From positions 29,518 through 93,517 of the forward strand of contig JAHQVJ010000247.1 of NCBI GenBank assembly GCA_019634415.1: a stretch of DNA of 64,000 nt, in the 5' to 3' direction. This document shows positions 16,255-25,997 of this stretch, piece by piece. The translations under genes and the position numbers were made by a program. The notes under the pieces are model-generated. The model had not been told where the DNA came from. It was given only the letters and a program-made list of their open reading frames with translations, and ran no database searches. Positions within the stretch are counted from its first letter, which is position 1, and every line of letters begins with the position of its first letter. Source of the DNA: Myxococcales bacterium. Its GTDB lineage: Bacteria; Myxococcota_A; UBA796; GCA-2862545.

Positions 16255-18033
16255 TCAGCGCGAAGCCGACACCCAGGCCTCCACGCGCTCGCCGAGGACG
16301 TCGAGGGGGACTGGCCCATGACCCAGCACCGCCCGATGGAATCCCGTCAGGTCGAAGTCCTCGCCGAGGGTGGCTCGGGCCGCTTCGCGCAGCTCGACGA
16401 TGCGCAACATTCCGATCTTGTACACCGTGGCCTGACCAGGCATCACGATGTAGCGCTCGATGGCGCGCTCAGCGTCTCCCTCGGGGTTCGGCGTGTTCTC
16501 CATCAGGTAGTCGATGGCTTGCCGACGCGTCCATCGTTTGTGGTGAATGCCCGTGTCCACCACCAGGCGTGCGGCACGCCACAGCTCCATCGCCAGGCGA
16601 CCTGCGTCGCTCGCCGGATCTTCGTAGAAGCCCATCTCCTTTGGTAGGAACTCGCTGTACAGTCCCCACCCCTCCCCGTAGGCGCCGAAACCACCGAAGC
16701 GACGGAAGGGCGGAAGCTCGTCGAGTTCCTGAGACACGGCGTTCTGCATGTGATGGCCAGGCACACCCTCGTGGTAGACCAGCGCCTCCAGTTGGTAGGT
16801 CGGCATCTGTGTCATGTCTGCAAGGTTGGCGTAGAAAATTCCAGGGCGCGCACCGTCTGGGGAGGCAGACTGGTAGAACGCCTTTCCTGCACTGCCCTCA
16901 CGCCACGGCTCCACCCGCCGCACCTCCATCGGCGCCTTCGGGAGGATGTCGAACACCTCCGGCAGTCGCGCCTCCATGGCCGTGACGTAGCCACGGGCCA
17001 GCTCCAGATAGGCCTCACGACCCGCATCGGTGTTGGGAAGCACGTAGTCGGGCGAGCTGCGCAGGTGGTCGAACAGCGCCTTCAGGTCTCCCTGCACGCC
17101 CAGCGCCGGCATCAGCTGCCGCATCTCCTCGTGGATCCGCGCCACCTCGGCGAGCCCGAGCTCGTGGATGGCGTCGGGCGCCATGTCGGTGGTGGTCATG
17201 CGACGGAGTCGATGCGCGTAGTACCCGGCACCCTCGGGCAGCTTCCACACGCCGTCGTCCTCGGTGGGCACGTGGGAGGACAGCACCTCGTACAGCGAGC
17301 GGTATGCCGGCTGCAGCGACTCCGTCAGCGCCCGCTTCGCCTCCGCTCGCAGCTCCTGCTGCACCTCGTCGGAGAGCGACAGCTCCTGCACCTGCTCGTC
17401 GAAGTGCGCCCACAGGGGGCTGGGCTCACCGTCGCTGAAGGGCGCGCCCGTCAGCAGGTTGTCGATGGACTTCAGCACGTGCGGGTAGACGAAGGCGGGT
17501 GGCAGGATCCCCTTGTCCTCCTGCACAGCCAGGATCTCCCCGAGCTGAGCGAACAGGCCGGGAACTCCGTCGACGCGCGCGATCCAGCTGCGCGCATCCG
17601 CCTCGTCCTCGATGCGGTGCACCGTGGTCAGGAAGGAGGGCACGAAGGTGTGCGTGCCGTACATCTGATGCACCCGGTAGCCGTGCAGGAACCACCGAGC
17701 CCCCTCGATGCGCCGCTGCTGACGGGCCTCGAACATGCGAACGGACAGGGCATCCTGCTCGTCGAGCTCGCGTGATCCGAACCGGTCCCTCAGGGCATCG
17801 AGGTGCTCCTGGGCCAGCCGCACCTGCTGCAGCTCGTGCGCCTCCGAGATGTCGGTCCACTGGGTGTCGTCGTGCTCGACCCCCAGGTAGGCGGCCGAGA
17901 TGGGATTGGCGGCCAGCTCCTCTGCGTGGACCTGGTCGAAGAAGGCCATGAGCTCTTGGTGCACGTCGGGGGCCGGGGCAGGCGCCTCGACGGGCACGGG
18001 CTTGGCACAAGACAACATGATGAACGTGAGCAT
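16255..18033 (-). CDS. DUF885-family lipoprotein, putative zinc metallopeptidase
   Basis: 592 residues. MLTFIMLSC gives only eight residues before the candidate lipidated Cys9; no in-frame start codon exists nearby upstream to lengthen it. The body has the DUF885 pattern: long helical N-terminal half, then YHEGVPGHHMQ at about 420-430 (HExxxH-type zinc ligands), GEGWGLYSE, and HHKRWTRRQAIDYLMENT near the end. DUF885 proteins resemble M3-like helical zincins and are annotated as peptidases, often cleaving dipeptides; direct evidence is sparse. Preceded by the alpha-2-macroglobulin gene on the same strand (34 bp). Confidence 0.9.
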   Translation of the reverse strand: MLTFIMLSCAKPVPVEAPAPAPDVHQELMAFFDQVHAEELAANPISAAYLGVEHDDTQWTDISEAHELQQVRLAQEHLDALRDRFGSRELDEQDALSVRMFEARQQRRIEGARWFLHGYRVHQMYGTHTFVPSFLTTVHRIEDEADARSWIARVDGVPGLFAQLGEILAVQEDKGILPPAFVYPHVLKSIDNLLTGAPFSDGEPSPLWAHFDEQVQELSLSDEVQQELRAEAKRALTESLQPAYRSLYEVLSSHVPTEDDGVWKLPEGAGYYAHRLRRMTTTDMAPDAIHELGLAEVARIHEEMRQLMPALGVQGDLKALFDHLRSSPDYVLPNTDAGREAYLELARGYVTAMEARLPEVFDILPKAPMEVRRVEPWREGSAGKAFYQSASPDGARPGIFYANLADMTQMPTYQLEALVYHEGVPGHHMQNAVSQELDELPPFRRFGGFGAYGEGWGLYSEFLPKEMGFYEDPASDAGRLAMELWRAARLVVDTGIHHKRWTRRQAIDYLMENTPNPEGDAERAIERYIVMPGQATVYKIGMLRIVELREAARATLGEDFDLTGFHRAVLGHGPVPLDVLGERVEAWVSASR

Positions 18034-18067
18034 GGGTCGAGTTCTAGCAGCACCACGGCGATGGCGC

Positions 18068-21000
18068 CTACTCGATCACCACCCGCGCCGTCGCCCCGCG
18101 GCCAAAGGTCTCCGGGTGGTACATCTCCTCCGCCCTCGGGGGCGGCACCACGTAGCGCCCCGGCGTGGTGGCGCGCGCCACGTAGGTGTACTCGTGCACC
18201 CCCGACCACAGCAGGCTGGTGAACGCCTCCACCCGCTCGTCGCGCAGGTTCTCGTGCTCGTACCAGGTGCGGGTCCACCACCAGTAGGGCCCGAGGTCGG
18301 CAGGCTCCCCTTGGGGGAGCGTGCCCGTGGTGGCGAGCTCGGGATTGCTCACCTCCAGGCCCGCAGGCAGCGGATCCACCAGGGCCACGTGGTTGCGCCG
18401 CCCCTCGGCCACCATCGTCACCCGCACACGAACCGGCGCACCCGCTCGGATCCGCCAGGTCCCGTCAGCGTCCTGCTGCACGTCCTCCGGATCGTCCAGC
18501 GCCTCGTAGCGACGCTCCACGGCGAACCCGTAGTCGGCGGGCTCCAGCTTCAGATCCCGCGGCGCGTATCGCATGCCGATGCGGTAGTACAGGCGCCCCG
18601 TCCCGTCCTTGACGAGCGTGAGGGGCTGGCTGCCCGAGGCCTCCGTGAGGTACCCCATGGGCACCTCGGTGTGGACGCGCTCGGTGCTGCGGCCGCGAAA
18701 GGGCGTGTCCGCCACGTGACCGTCGCCCAGCCACATCCGCGCCACGAAGTCGGGCGTCTGCTTCTCGAACACGCGGAAGTAGCGGTCCATGGCCAACAGC
18801 ACGAAGGCGTTCTCCTGGGTGTTGAGCCACCGTCCCCGCGTGCGATGCCCGAGCAGCCCGCGCACCACCTTCGGGATCAGGTCGCTGCTGGGCTGCACCT
18901 CGATCAGCCGCTCCAGCACGATCCCGTCGGCCCGTCGATCGCTGTGGAGCAGCAGCTGCTCCCCATCGGAGGTCTGGGTCACGAAGTGTGCAGCAGCCGC
19001 CGTCTCGGACACGGAGTTGCCCAGGGTCCGCAGGATCGCGGTGGCCTGCCGCTTCGCGCCACCCTCGTGCAGTGTGGGGAGCAAGAAGGCCTGGGCGTCG
19101 AGCCCGAGCCCGTCCGATCCTGCCTCGACGTACAGCCGACGCGCCTCACCTGGGTCCGCGTCGGACATGCGACGACGGACGTCGAGGGCGTAGGCCCGCA
19201 GGAACCACTTGGTGCGCTGGCTGTACCAGTGGGGGATGTGCGACTCGATGTCGCGCAGGTGGTCGAGGCTCCTGCGCCACGCCACCTCCGGCACCTCGTA
19301 GCCGCGCTCCCGAGCCCGCGCGTAGGCGTGGGCCACGTGGATCGACAGGTAGGGCCAGGACGGATCGCCCCGCCGCCAGAACGCGAAGCCCCCGTCGTAG
19401 TTCTGCCGCTGCGCCAGCCGCGCGATGTCGGACTGCACCTGGGCCTGCAGCGCGTCCGCGTCGGGCAGCCCCTCGGCCTCGAAGGCATCGAGCACGTCTC
19501 GCAGCGCGGCGATGCCCATCAGCCGGCTGGCCAGCTGCTCGTTGCACTCGAAGGGGTAGCTCGACAGGTACAGGACCGCGTCGGTGAGCGCGTGCAGCTG
19601 CGTGCTGCTGGTGGTCACCTCGAGGCCTCCGAACTGTGTCCACACGTCGCTGGGCGCCTCGATGGGCTGCACGAGCCCGCCCTCGTCGATCTCCCCGTAG
19701 GTGGCGAAGGCCTCGCTGGTGGCCGGCGTCCACACCGGCAGCGACAGCAGGGCCGCGTCCTCGCCCGCCCCCGTCACCCCGACCGCCTGCAGGCGCGCCG
19801 TGCCGGCCATCAGTGTGGCCATGGGGAAGCGCACCTCCACGCGATCCTGCGGAGGCACCGTCACGCGCCGACCCGACGACGACACCGACGTATCGGGCAG
19901 ATCAGGCAGCGATGGCGCGATGGCGTCCACGAAGCGCACGTTGGTGCCTCGCACCCCCACGTCCACGGAGATCTCGTCGTCGGTCTGGTTCTGGAGCACG
20001 ATGGGCAGCTCCACCTGATCGCCGAAGTTGAGGAACCGAGGGGCGCTGGGCCGCACCATCAGCGGCAACCGGGCGGTGATGGCCGCATCGGTGGCCCCGA
20101 AGGAGCGGTCGGCGTCCACGGCCACCACCATCACGCGGTAGCGAGTGAGGGAGTCCGGAACCTGGAAGTCCACGGACACCCGCCCCTCGGCGTCGGTCCG
20201 CTTCCCGGGTGCGAACAGCGCGGTGGCCGAGAAGTCGGAGCGCACGGCGATGGGTTGCTGGGCGTTCGCCTCCCCGCGTGCGCCGAAGCCGTCACGCTTG
20301 GACTTGTCCTGGCGCCGCGCCCGAGTGCGGAACTCGAGCTTGGACTCCAGTGCCCCGGAGGCCTCGGCATCCTCGAGCACCATCATGTCCATCTCCATCG
20401 GCCCCCCGCTGGCGCCGTTGTCGTAGCCAGTGGCACCCAGTAGTGTCGTGGGGCTGGGCACCGGCTCGCTCTCGGGCACCACCAGGTCGCCGGCACGCGC
20501 CAGCGCCACGAAGGCGCGCAGCCGCTCGTCGCTCACGCCCGAGCCGCGCGCCGCGTAGAACACCGTCAGCGGATCCGGCAGCTGGAACCCGGTGAGGGCG
20601 AGCACGGACTCGTCCACCACCGCCAGCGCCACCTCGGCGTCGGCGACCGCGGCCCCAGCCGCATCGCTCACCACCACCGTCACCGACGTCTGCCCACCAG
20701 GCGCCACGTGGGTGTCCGCCGGGGTGGCGGTCACCGCCAGCGTGCGCTGCAGCGGCGGCACCTGGAACGTGACCTGCCCTGTGGCGTGGGCCACTCGGGT
20801 GGGCAGGCTCGAGTCCAGGTTGCCATCGTCGTCGAGCCGATGGGCAGCGCCCACCAGATCCACCTGCACCGTCAGATCCGGCACGTGCGCGTCGCGGATG
20901 GGCACCTCGATCACCGTGGTGGGCTCCTCCATGCGGAAGCGCTCGGTCCGAAGCAGCCCCGATCGGCGCAGCGTCATCACGCCCTGTGCCGGGAAGAACG

Positions 21001-24000
21001 GGGCCTGGACCAGGATGCGCGCCGTCTGGCCGGCCACCACCTCGTCCTGCTCGGGGATCAGCCGCACCGCCTCGAGCTCCACGTTGCGTGCCGGCGGACG
21101 CTCGCCACCCGACACCCACACCCGCATCTCGGACTCACTGGGGCGCCCCTCGGCGTCTCGCACCCGCGCGATGACCTTGTAGCTTCCCCCACTGGGAGGC
21201 CGGAACGTGCACTGCGCCAGCCCGTCGGAGTCCGTGGACACCGCGCAGTCCTGCGGATCCGCCTCCACCTCCGTCCAGCGACCACCCGACCAGCGACCCT
21301 GAAGCCGCGCCATGCGCACCTCGAGGTCGGCCTTCGACACCACCTCCCCGTCGATGCCCGCGGCGATCAAGTCCAACACCACGTCCGTGTCCTTGTCCAC
21401 GAACGTGGCCTTGGTCTTCAGGCCCACGTAGACGTCGGCGGGGTGGACGAGCACCGACTGGCTGCTCGTCCACATCTGCCGGTTGACGTCGGTGACGGAC
21501 GCCTCGGCCCGCAGCGTCATGGGCCGCGCCGGGTTCATGGCCACGAAGTGCACGCCCAGGCGATGCTCCCCTGCCCCGTCGGTGGTGCTCTGCAGGTTCG
21601 CGATCTGGCGGCTGCCCGACGACGGCCTGCCCCACCACCACCACGGCGAGTAGCGGCCGAAGCTGAAGTCGCCGTGCCCCGGCGGCGCATAGCTGGCGTC
21701 CTCGCCATACACGCCCCAGGCCACATCCGCCGAGGGCAAGCTTCCGCCAGCGTAGTAGGCCGCCTTCACCGTCAGCGTGGTGCGGGTACCCAGCACGTGA
21801 GGACCCTCCGCAGCCGAGGTCGTGACCTCGAACTCCGGCCGGCGAAACTCCTGGATCTGGATGGGATGCGACGTGGCTGTTCCCGCCACGCCGGAGAGGG
21901 GAACCGAGACGTGGACGTAGGCCGTGCCGAGGTTCGCGTCCGCGGGCAGCTCCGCCTGCAGGTGGAAGCCCCCCAGCGGGGACACCTCGGCCGTTCCCTT
22001 GGCGATCTCGTTGCCGCGCGCCCCCGTGAGCTGCCAGGTCACGCTCTCGATCGCGTCGAAGGCCGACAGATCGCCCTCGGGGCCTGGCTCGAAGCGCCGT
22101 AGCCAGCCGAACAAGCTGACCGTCTCCCCCGGCCGGTACAGTCCGCGGTCATCGGCCACGTACCACCGCACCTGATCGAGCTGGGACATCTGGACCCAGC
22201 GCCCCCCACCCCAGCGACCGGCCGCAGACGGCAGGATGGCCACGTCGGAGCCCTTCCGGGCCACCAGCACCTGCTCCTCGCCAGCACTGAGCGGAAGCGA
22301 CAGCTCGGCGAGCCCGTCGGCGGCGGTCTGCACGGTTGCCACCGCGGGATCCAGCTGGAGCTGCACGTCGCTGCTGGGTGCCCCAGTGGCCAGATCCGTG
22401 GCCCACCCCACCATGCGCTGTCCGTCCACGAAGGCCACGAGCCCGATGTCGGTGACCTGCACCCACCGCGCCACGTAGGTGCGCTCCCAGCGGTTCCGGG
22501 GCTGCTTGGGCGGCTCCACCAGCACCACGAACTGCCCGTGCCCGTCCTGCAGCCACTCGGTGAAGTCCAGCGGCGTCTCCACCTGGGTGTCGGCGTCGCC
22601 TTGGGGCTCCAGCACGCCCTCGTACACCTGGCGTCCCGGCAGCCTGCCCGGACGCGCATCGTCGTAGTACAGCCGATTCAGCCACTTGCGCCACGCACCC
22701 CAGTCCCCGGGCGTGACGGCGTGGACCTTCACCTTCAGGCGCCGGTGGTTGACCGATGCGATGGGCAGCGTGGCCCCGCCCGACGGATCGAGCACGGCCA
22801 GCACGTCGCCGGGAGCCGACAGCGAGGTGTCGGCCGGACCCACCTTCAGCTGAATGGTCTCGGCCTCGCCCAGCGTCTGGCCGAATCGATCCGTCAGCGA
22901 GGCAGGCACGGTCACGGTGTAGGTGGTGCGTGCTCGGAAGGCCCCCGACACGCCGACGCGATCCCCGTACACCCGCACCGACAAGCCCGGCACCTCCGGC
23001 GTCACGGAGAACGCGGTGGGCTCGAAGGCCTCCATGTCCAGAGGATTGTTGAACCACAGCGTCCACCCCGACGTGGGCGGGCACCGATCGCCGTAGTCAC
23101 AGCGATGCTGCGTGAGCTTCAGGGCATCGAAGGTCGTGAACCTGCCGTACTGCGCCGCCGGTGTGGTGCGCGGCCCCTCGGCGCTGGGCATGCCCTCGCC
23201 CACCTCGATCTGGTAGGAGGTGGCGGGCTGCAGCGGCACGTCGGCCATCAGCGCCACCCACCGATGCGGCTCCGCCGCCGTCGCCACTCTCTGTGCAGAT
23301 TCGTCGGCAGCCAGCTCGGTGTCGGTGGCCAGCCGCAGGGGCACCGGATCACCGCCAGCGACCAGCCTCGTGTGCGCCGCCACTTGCTCGGGCACCACGC
23401 GCTGATCGAAGGTGACCACGATCACGGGCCGCAGCGGCTGCACCGGCCATGACGGCGGGTGGGCGACGCGCAGGGTCGGTGCGGGCGTGGAGAAGGAGAA
23501 GCTCGCGTCGGCCTCGAGCGTCTGTCCGCTCGAAGCAGCCGTGCCCTTCGGCACCACCACCCGGAACTCCGTGGCCATGGGCAGGCGTGGTCCCACGGCT
23601 GCCTCGAACAGCACCGTGCGCGTGCCCAGCCACCGCCATGCCCCGGCCACGTCGGGCTCCAGTCGCACGGGCACCGTGGACGCTGCACCCTCCTGGGAGG
23701 TGACCGCGACCATGGGCTGATCGAAGGTGACCGAGACGTGTGGCGCCAGCGGCACCTCCCCCTCGGGTGCGAAGCGCACGACCTGAAGGGGGGTGGCCTC
23801 GACCGACGCTGGCCCATCTCCCTCGACCGCAGGCGGAAACGGCGTCTGCACGTCCGTTCCCGTCAGAGGTGGAGGGGGCGAGGAAGCCCGCACGGCGAAC
23901 GGGACTCGATCGCCGTCCACGCCGTGCAGATCTGGCAAACGGCCGAGCAGGCTCTGCAGCTCGCTGTCGGACAGGGGCTCCCCCGTCACGTGACGGACAC

Positions 24001-24172
24001 GGACAGCACCCTCGGGTCGCGCGTCGGGCTCGGACAGCTCCACCCTCATCCCGACCAGCTCGTCGTCCTCCTCGAACTCCACCACGGGCGTCGGCTTCGT
24101 CACCGCTGCACCTCCACCGCCACCAAACAACGAGCACCCGACCGACCAGACCGGAGCAAGTAGAACCACCAT
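18068..24172 (-). CDS. Lipoprotein alpha-2-macroglobulin (broad-range protease trap)
   Basis: 2034 residues from ATG 24172, preceded by SD GAGGAG; an upstream in-frame extension to 24295 is rejected. MVVLLAPVWSVGC puts a lipidated Cys13 before a Gly-rich linker. Successive MG-type beta domains fill the N-terminal half. The MG/ANA region includes SALFAPGKRTDAEGRVSVDFQVPDSL-like family sequence ending in LTRYRVMVVAVD, and FLNFGDQVELP. The thioester motif is C1543-N-E-Q1546 in YPFECNEQLASR, followed by the alpha-helical TED domain. A basic stretch (RTRARRQDKSKR, about 1310) could be a bait region for trypsin-like proteases. Bacterial alpha-2-macroglobulins sit in the periplasm and trap invading proteases, often next to PBP1C; no pbpC is seen here. 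Confidence 0.93.
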   Translation of the reverse strand: MVVLLAPVWSVGCSLFGGGGGAAVTKPTPVVEFEEDDELVGMRVELSEPDARPEGAVRVRHVTGEPLSDSELQSLLGRLPDLHGVDGDRVPFAVRASSPPPPLTGTDVQTPFPPAVEGDGPASVEATPLQVVRFAPEGEVPLAPHVSVTFDQPMVAVTSQEGAASTVPVRLEPDVAGAWRWLGTRTVLFEAAVGPRLPMATEFRVVVPKGTAASSGQTLEADASFSFSTPAPTLRVAHPPSWPVQPLRPVIVVTFDQRVVPEQVAAHTRLVAGGDPVPLRLATDTELAADESAQRVATAAEPHRWVALMADVPLQPATSYQIEVGEGMPSAEGPRTTPAAQYGRFTTFDALKLTQHRCDYGDRCPPTSGWTLWFNNPLDMEAFEPTAFSVTPEVPGLSVRVYGDRVGVSGAFRARTTYTVTVPASLTDRFGQTLGEAETIQLKVGPADTSLSAPGDVLAVLDPSGGATLPIASVNHRRLKVKVHAVTPGDWGAWRKWLNRLYYDDARPGRLPGRQVYEGVLEPQGDADTQVETPLDFTEWLQDGHGQFVVLVEPPKQPRNRWERTYVARWVQVTDIGLVAFVDGQRMVGWATDLATGAPSSDVQLQLDPAVATVQTAADGLAELSLPLSAGEEQVLVARKGSDVAILPSAAGRWGGGRWVQMSQLDQVRWYVADDRGLYRPGETVSLFGWLRRFEPGPEGDLSAFDAIESVTWQLTGARGNEIAKGTAEVSPLGGFHLQAELPADANLGTAYVHVSVPLSGVAGTATSHPIQIQEFRRPEFEVTTSAAEGPHVLGTRTTLTVKAAYYAGGSLPSADVAWGVYGEDASYAPPGHGDFSFGRYSPWWWWGRPSSGSRQIANLQSTTDGAGEHRLGVHFVAMNPARPMTLRAEASVTDVNRQMWTSSQSVLVHPADVYVGLKTKATFVDKDTDVVLDLIAAGIDGEVVSKADLEVRMARLQGRWSGGRWTEVEADPQDCAVSTDSDGLAQCTFRPPSGGSYKVIARVRDAEGRPSESEMRVWVSGGERPPARNVELEAVRLIPEQDEVVAGQTARILVQAPFFPAQGVMTLRRSGLLRTERFRMEEPTTVIEVPIRDAHVPDLTVQVDLVGAAHRLDDDGNLDSSLPTRVAHATGQVTFQVPPLQRTLAVTATPADTHVAPGGQTSVTVVVSDAAGAAVADAEVALAVVDESVLALTGFQLPDPLTVFYAARGSGVSDERLRAFVALARAGDLVVPESEPVPSPTTLLGATGYDNGASGGPMEMDMMVLEDAEASGALESKLEFRTRARRQDKSKRDGFGARGEANAQQPIAVRSDFSATALFAPGKRTDAEGRVSVDFQVPDSLTRYRVMVVAVDADRSFGATDAAITARLPLMVRPSAPRFLNFGDQVELPIVLQNQTDDEISVDVGVRGTNVRFVDAIAPSLPDLPDTSVSSSGRRVTVPPQDRVEVRFPMATLMAGTARLQAVGVTGAGEDAALLSLPVWTPATSEAFATYGEIDEGGLVQPIEAPSDVWTQFGGLEVTTSSTQLHALTDAVLYLSSYPFECNEQLASRLMGIAALRDVLDAFEAEGLPDADALQAQVQSDIARLAQRQNYDGGFAFWRRGDPSWPYLSIHVAHAYARARERGYEVPEVAWRRSLDHLRDIESHIPHWYSQRTKWFLRAYALDVRRRMSDADPGEARRLYVEAGSDGLGLDAQAFLLPTLHEGGAKRQATAILRTLGNSVSETAAAAHFVTQTSDGEQLLLHSDRRADGIVLERLIEVQPSSDLIPKVVRGLLGHRTRGRWLNTQENAFVLLAMDRYFRVFEKQTPDFVARMWLGDGHVADTPFRGRSTERVHTEVPMGYLTEASGSQPLTLVKDGTGRLYYRIGMRYAPRDLKLEPADYGFAVERRYEALDDPEDVQQDADGTWRIRAGAPVRVRVTMVAEGRRNHVALVDPLPAGLEVSNPELATTGTLPQGEPADLGPYWWWTRTWYEHENLRDERVEAFTSLLWSGVHEYTYVARATTPGRYVVPPPRAEEMYHPETFGRGATARVVIE

Positions 24173-24483
24173 TCGCACGTCTCCTCGCTGACCGCACAAC
24201 GGAGCATGCCACGCCCACCTTACGGGCCCCCTCCAGAAGCCCCACGAACCAGCCGCTACAGCGGATCCGCGAGATTTCTTACCGATTGCCGCCATTGGGA
24301 TTGCAGATGGGTAAAAAGCCCGCCTGGCCCTTCCTCACACAGCTGGAACCGGAATCCTGACAGACTGCGGCACTTCGAAGGATCGACTGGCTTTTGCCCC
24401 AGGTGGGACATGCAACCAAGGCGCACCTCCTCCTCGGAAAGACAATGCGAGGCCTCGGTTATGATCTCCGCCGGAGCAGCGCG
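24173..24483. promoter_or_regulatory. 311-bp divergent intergenic region
   Basis: This is the longest gene-free stretch in the window. It separates the minus-strand alpha-2-macroglobulin from the plus-strand 232-residue gene and must hold both promoters. Base composition is visibly less GC-rich around 24270-24320. A short hairpin (CCGCT/AGCGG) lies near 24252-24263. TATGAT at 24460-24465 resembles a -10 element for the plus-strand gene but lacks a clear -35 partner. I see no small ORF, repeat or RNA gene that I can support. Confidence 0.4.
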
Positions 24484-25182
24484 ATGAGCATCCTCCGGGC
24501 CGTCGAGTCCATTCGAGCGAGCGAGCACATGAAGCTCCGCATGGCGTTGAGTCGTGCGGAGGGGGAGATGAGGCGTGTCGAGGTAGAGCGGGCCGAGGCC
24601 ATGAAGGAGACGCGTCCCACCGACATGTTCGGTGACCCCATCGCCCCCGAGAAGGCGCCTCCCGAGAATCCTCTGATCCGGCTCAACCTACGGCCTCTCT
24701 TCCAGGCGTGGGATCCCTTCGAGACCCACCTGCTCTCCCGCATGGACGAGTGGGAGATGAAGCTGTGGCCCCTCGTCCGTCGGTGGACCGACGGCGAGCC
24801 CGTGGGCGAGCACGTGCGGGCGGTGACGAACATGCTGCAGGTGCAACGCCAGAGCCTCGAGCAGCACCTGGCGCTGGTCCGCCGCGAGGTCAGCTTCGTG
24901 GGGCCGCTGCGTGCCCCCATGATGGCCCTGTGGTCGGCCCTCGACGTGTCCGACCGCGCAGAGGCCACCATCTTCCCGGGCTTGCTCAGTGGCTCTCTGC
25001 AGCACGCCGACGCGACCGCCACCCGAGGCGCACCCCAGATCACGGGAGCCCAGTTCAGCCAGATCCTCCGCAGCCGTCCCCCTACGGTGGTGGATCCGGA
25101 GGAAGAGGTGGAAGACACCGAAGATCCCAAGAGCATCATCGACCAGATCGGCGGCCGACTGGCGGACTGGATCCGCCGGTAG
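24484..25182 (+). CDS. Hypothetical protein, mostly helical
   Basis: 232 residues from ATG 24484, chosen because GGAG lies 8 nt upstream; an earlier in-frame start at 24394 lacks support. The sequence is charged and helical (SIRASEHMKLRMALSRAEGE), with no signal peptide or membrane segment and no recognised motif. The C-terminus has an acidic stretch (DPEEEVEDTEDPK) and ends IGGRLADWIRR. It converges on the adhesin-like gene with 21 bp between stops. I do not recognise a family. Confidence 0.7.
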   Translation: MSILRAVESIRASEHMKLRMALSRAEGEMRRVEVERAEAMKETRPTDMFGDPIAPEKAPPENPLIRLNLRPLFQAWDPFETHLLSRMDEWEMKLWPLVRRWTDGEPVGEHVRAVTNMLQVQRQSLEQHLALVRREVSFVGPLRAPMMALWSALDVSDRAEATIFPGLLSGSLQHADATATRGAPQITGAQFSQILRSRPPTVVDPEEEVEDTEDPKSIIDQIGGRLADWIRR

Positions 25183-25203
25183 TCAGTGCCGCAACACCCC
25201 GAG

Positions 25204-25911
25204 TCAGTGCACCCGTACGTGCCCGAGGCCGGACTGAGCACGCACCAGCGTGGTGCCCAGCGCCCTGGCTCTCTCGTCGGGATCGCGCGCATTCACCAGC
25301 GTGACCGGCGTACCATCGGGCAGATCGATCTCCACGTCGCCGACCCCCGTGATGGCGTCGATGCGGCCCACCGGAGCCGTCGTGTAGCCAAGGTGGATCC
25401 GACCCGCGCCGACCTCGGCGGTGACGGGACTCGACAGCTCGTTCAGCTGCACGTTGCCTGCCCCCACCTGAATGGCCGATGCCCCGGTCAAGGTGCCCGA
25501 GACGTTCCCGGCCCCGAGCTCGAGCTGCCATCCGCTCGCGCCTTCCAGCAGCACGTCTCCCGCGCCCACGCTGGCGCGCACCCGCGACTCCACGTCCACC
25601 GCGTGGAGATCGCCCGATCCGAGCGTCAGCGCAGCGCTCGCTCCCACCGGCAAGCGCACCGCCACGTTGATCTGGCAGTCGGTGCCTCGGCGATTGCGAG
25701 AGCGGATCCGAACGGTCGCCCGCTCTGCCTCGTCTCCCAGCGAGATCACGCACGCCGCGTCACGCACCCGGTACAGCGTCACCTCGATGCGCTCGCCACC
25801 GCGCTCGATGTGCAGGTCACCCGACGCATTTTGAAGGTCCAACGCCTGAATATCTCGCGACCACGTATGGTGTTCCGCCATCGCCACAGCACTCGCCCAC
25901 CATACCCACAT
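25204..25911 (-). CDS. Exported DUF4097/adhesin-head-like protein
   Basis: 235 residues from ATG 25911, preceded by SD GGGAGG. MWVWWASAVAMAEHH is a short signal peptide. The mature part has repeating short strands with Gly/Ala/Asn turns (LGSGDLHAVDV, VGAGDVLLEGA, LGAGNVSGTLT, VGAGNVQLNEL, VGAGRIHLGYT, GVGDVEIDLP). This is the pattern of the right-handed beta-solenoid in DUF4097 / 'putative auto-transporter adhesin' proteins. A Cys pair (AACVIS, GTDCQIN) may form a disulfide. It follows the DUF4340 gene on the same strand with an 86-bp gap and may be part of that transcript. Role unknown; members are often found near membrane or ABC genes. Confidence 0.8.
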   Translation of the reverse strand: MWVWWASAVAMAEHHTWSRDIQALDLQNASGDLHIERGGERIEVTLYRVRDAACVISLGDEAERATVRIRSRNRRGTDCQINVAVRLPVGASAALTLGSGDLHAVDVESRVRASVGAGDVLLEGASGWQLELGAGNVSGTLTGASAIQVGAGNVQLNELSSPVTAEVGAGRIHLGYTTAPVGRIDAITGVGDVEIDLPDGTPVTLVNARDPDERARALGTTLVRAQSGLGHVRVH

Positions 25912-25997
25912 CGCACCCTCCCCGGCCGGTTCCTGCACAAGCAAGAGACACCGCACCCCCCGCTGTCGAGAACCGACGGCGGAGGGTGAGGGCAGGA

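Noticed and set aside
17900..20443. 847-codon plus-strand open frame
   Set aside because: Antisense shadow of DUF885 and alpha-2-macroglobulin with typical high-GC third-position bias.
24173..24295. N-terminal extension of the alpha-2-macroglobulin to 24295
   Set aside because: It would bury the lipoprotein signal; ATG 24172 has an SD and places the lipobox correctly.
24437..24465. Promoter for the 232-residue gene with TATGAT as -10
   Set aside because: No acceptable -35 at 16-18 bp; kept only as a note in the intergenic entry.
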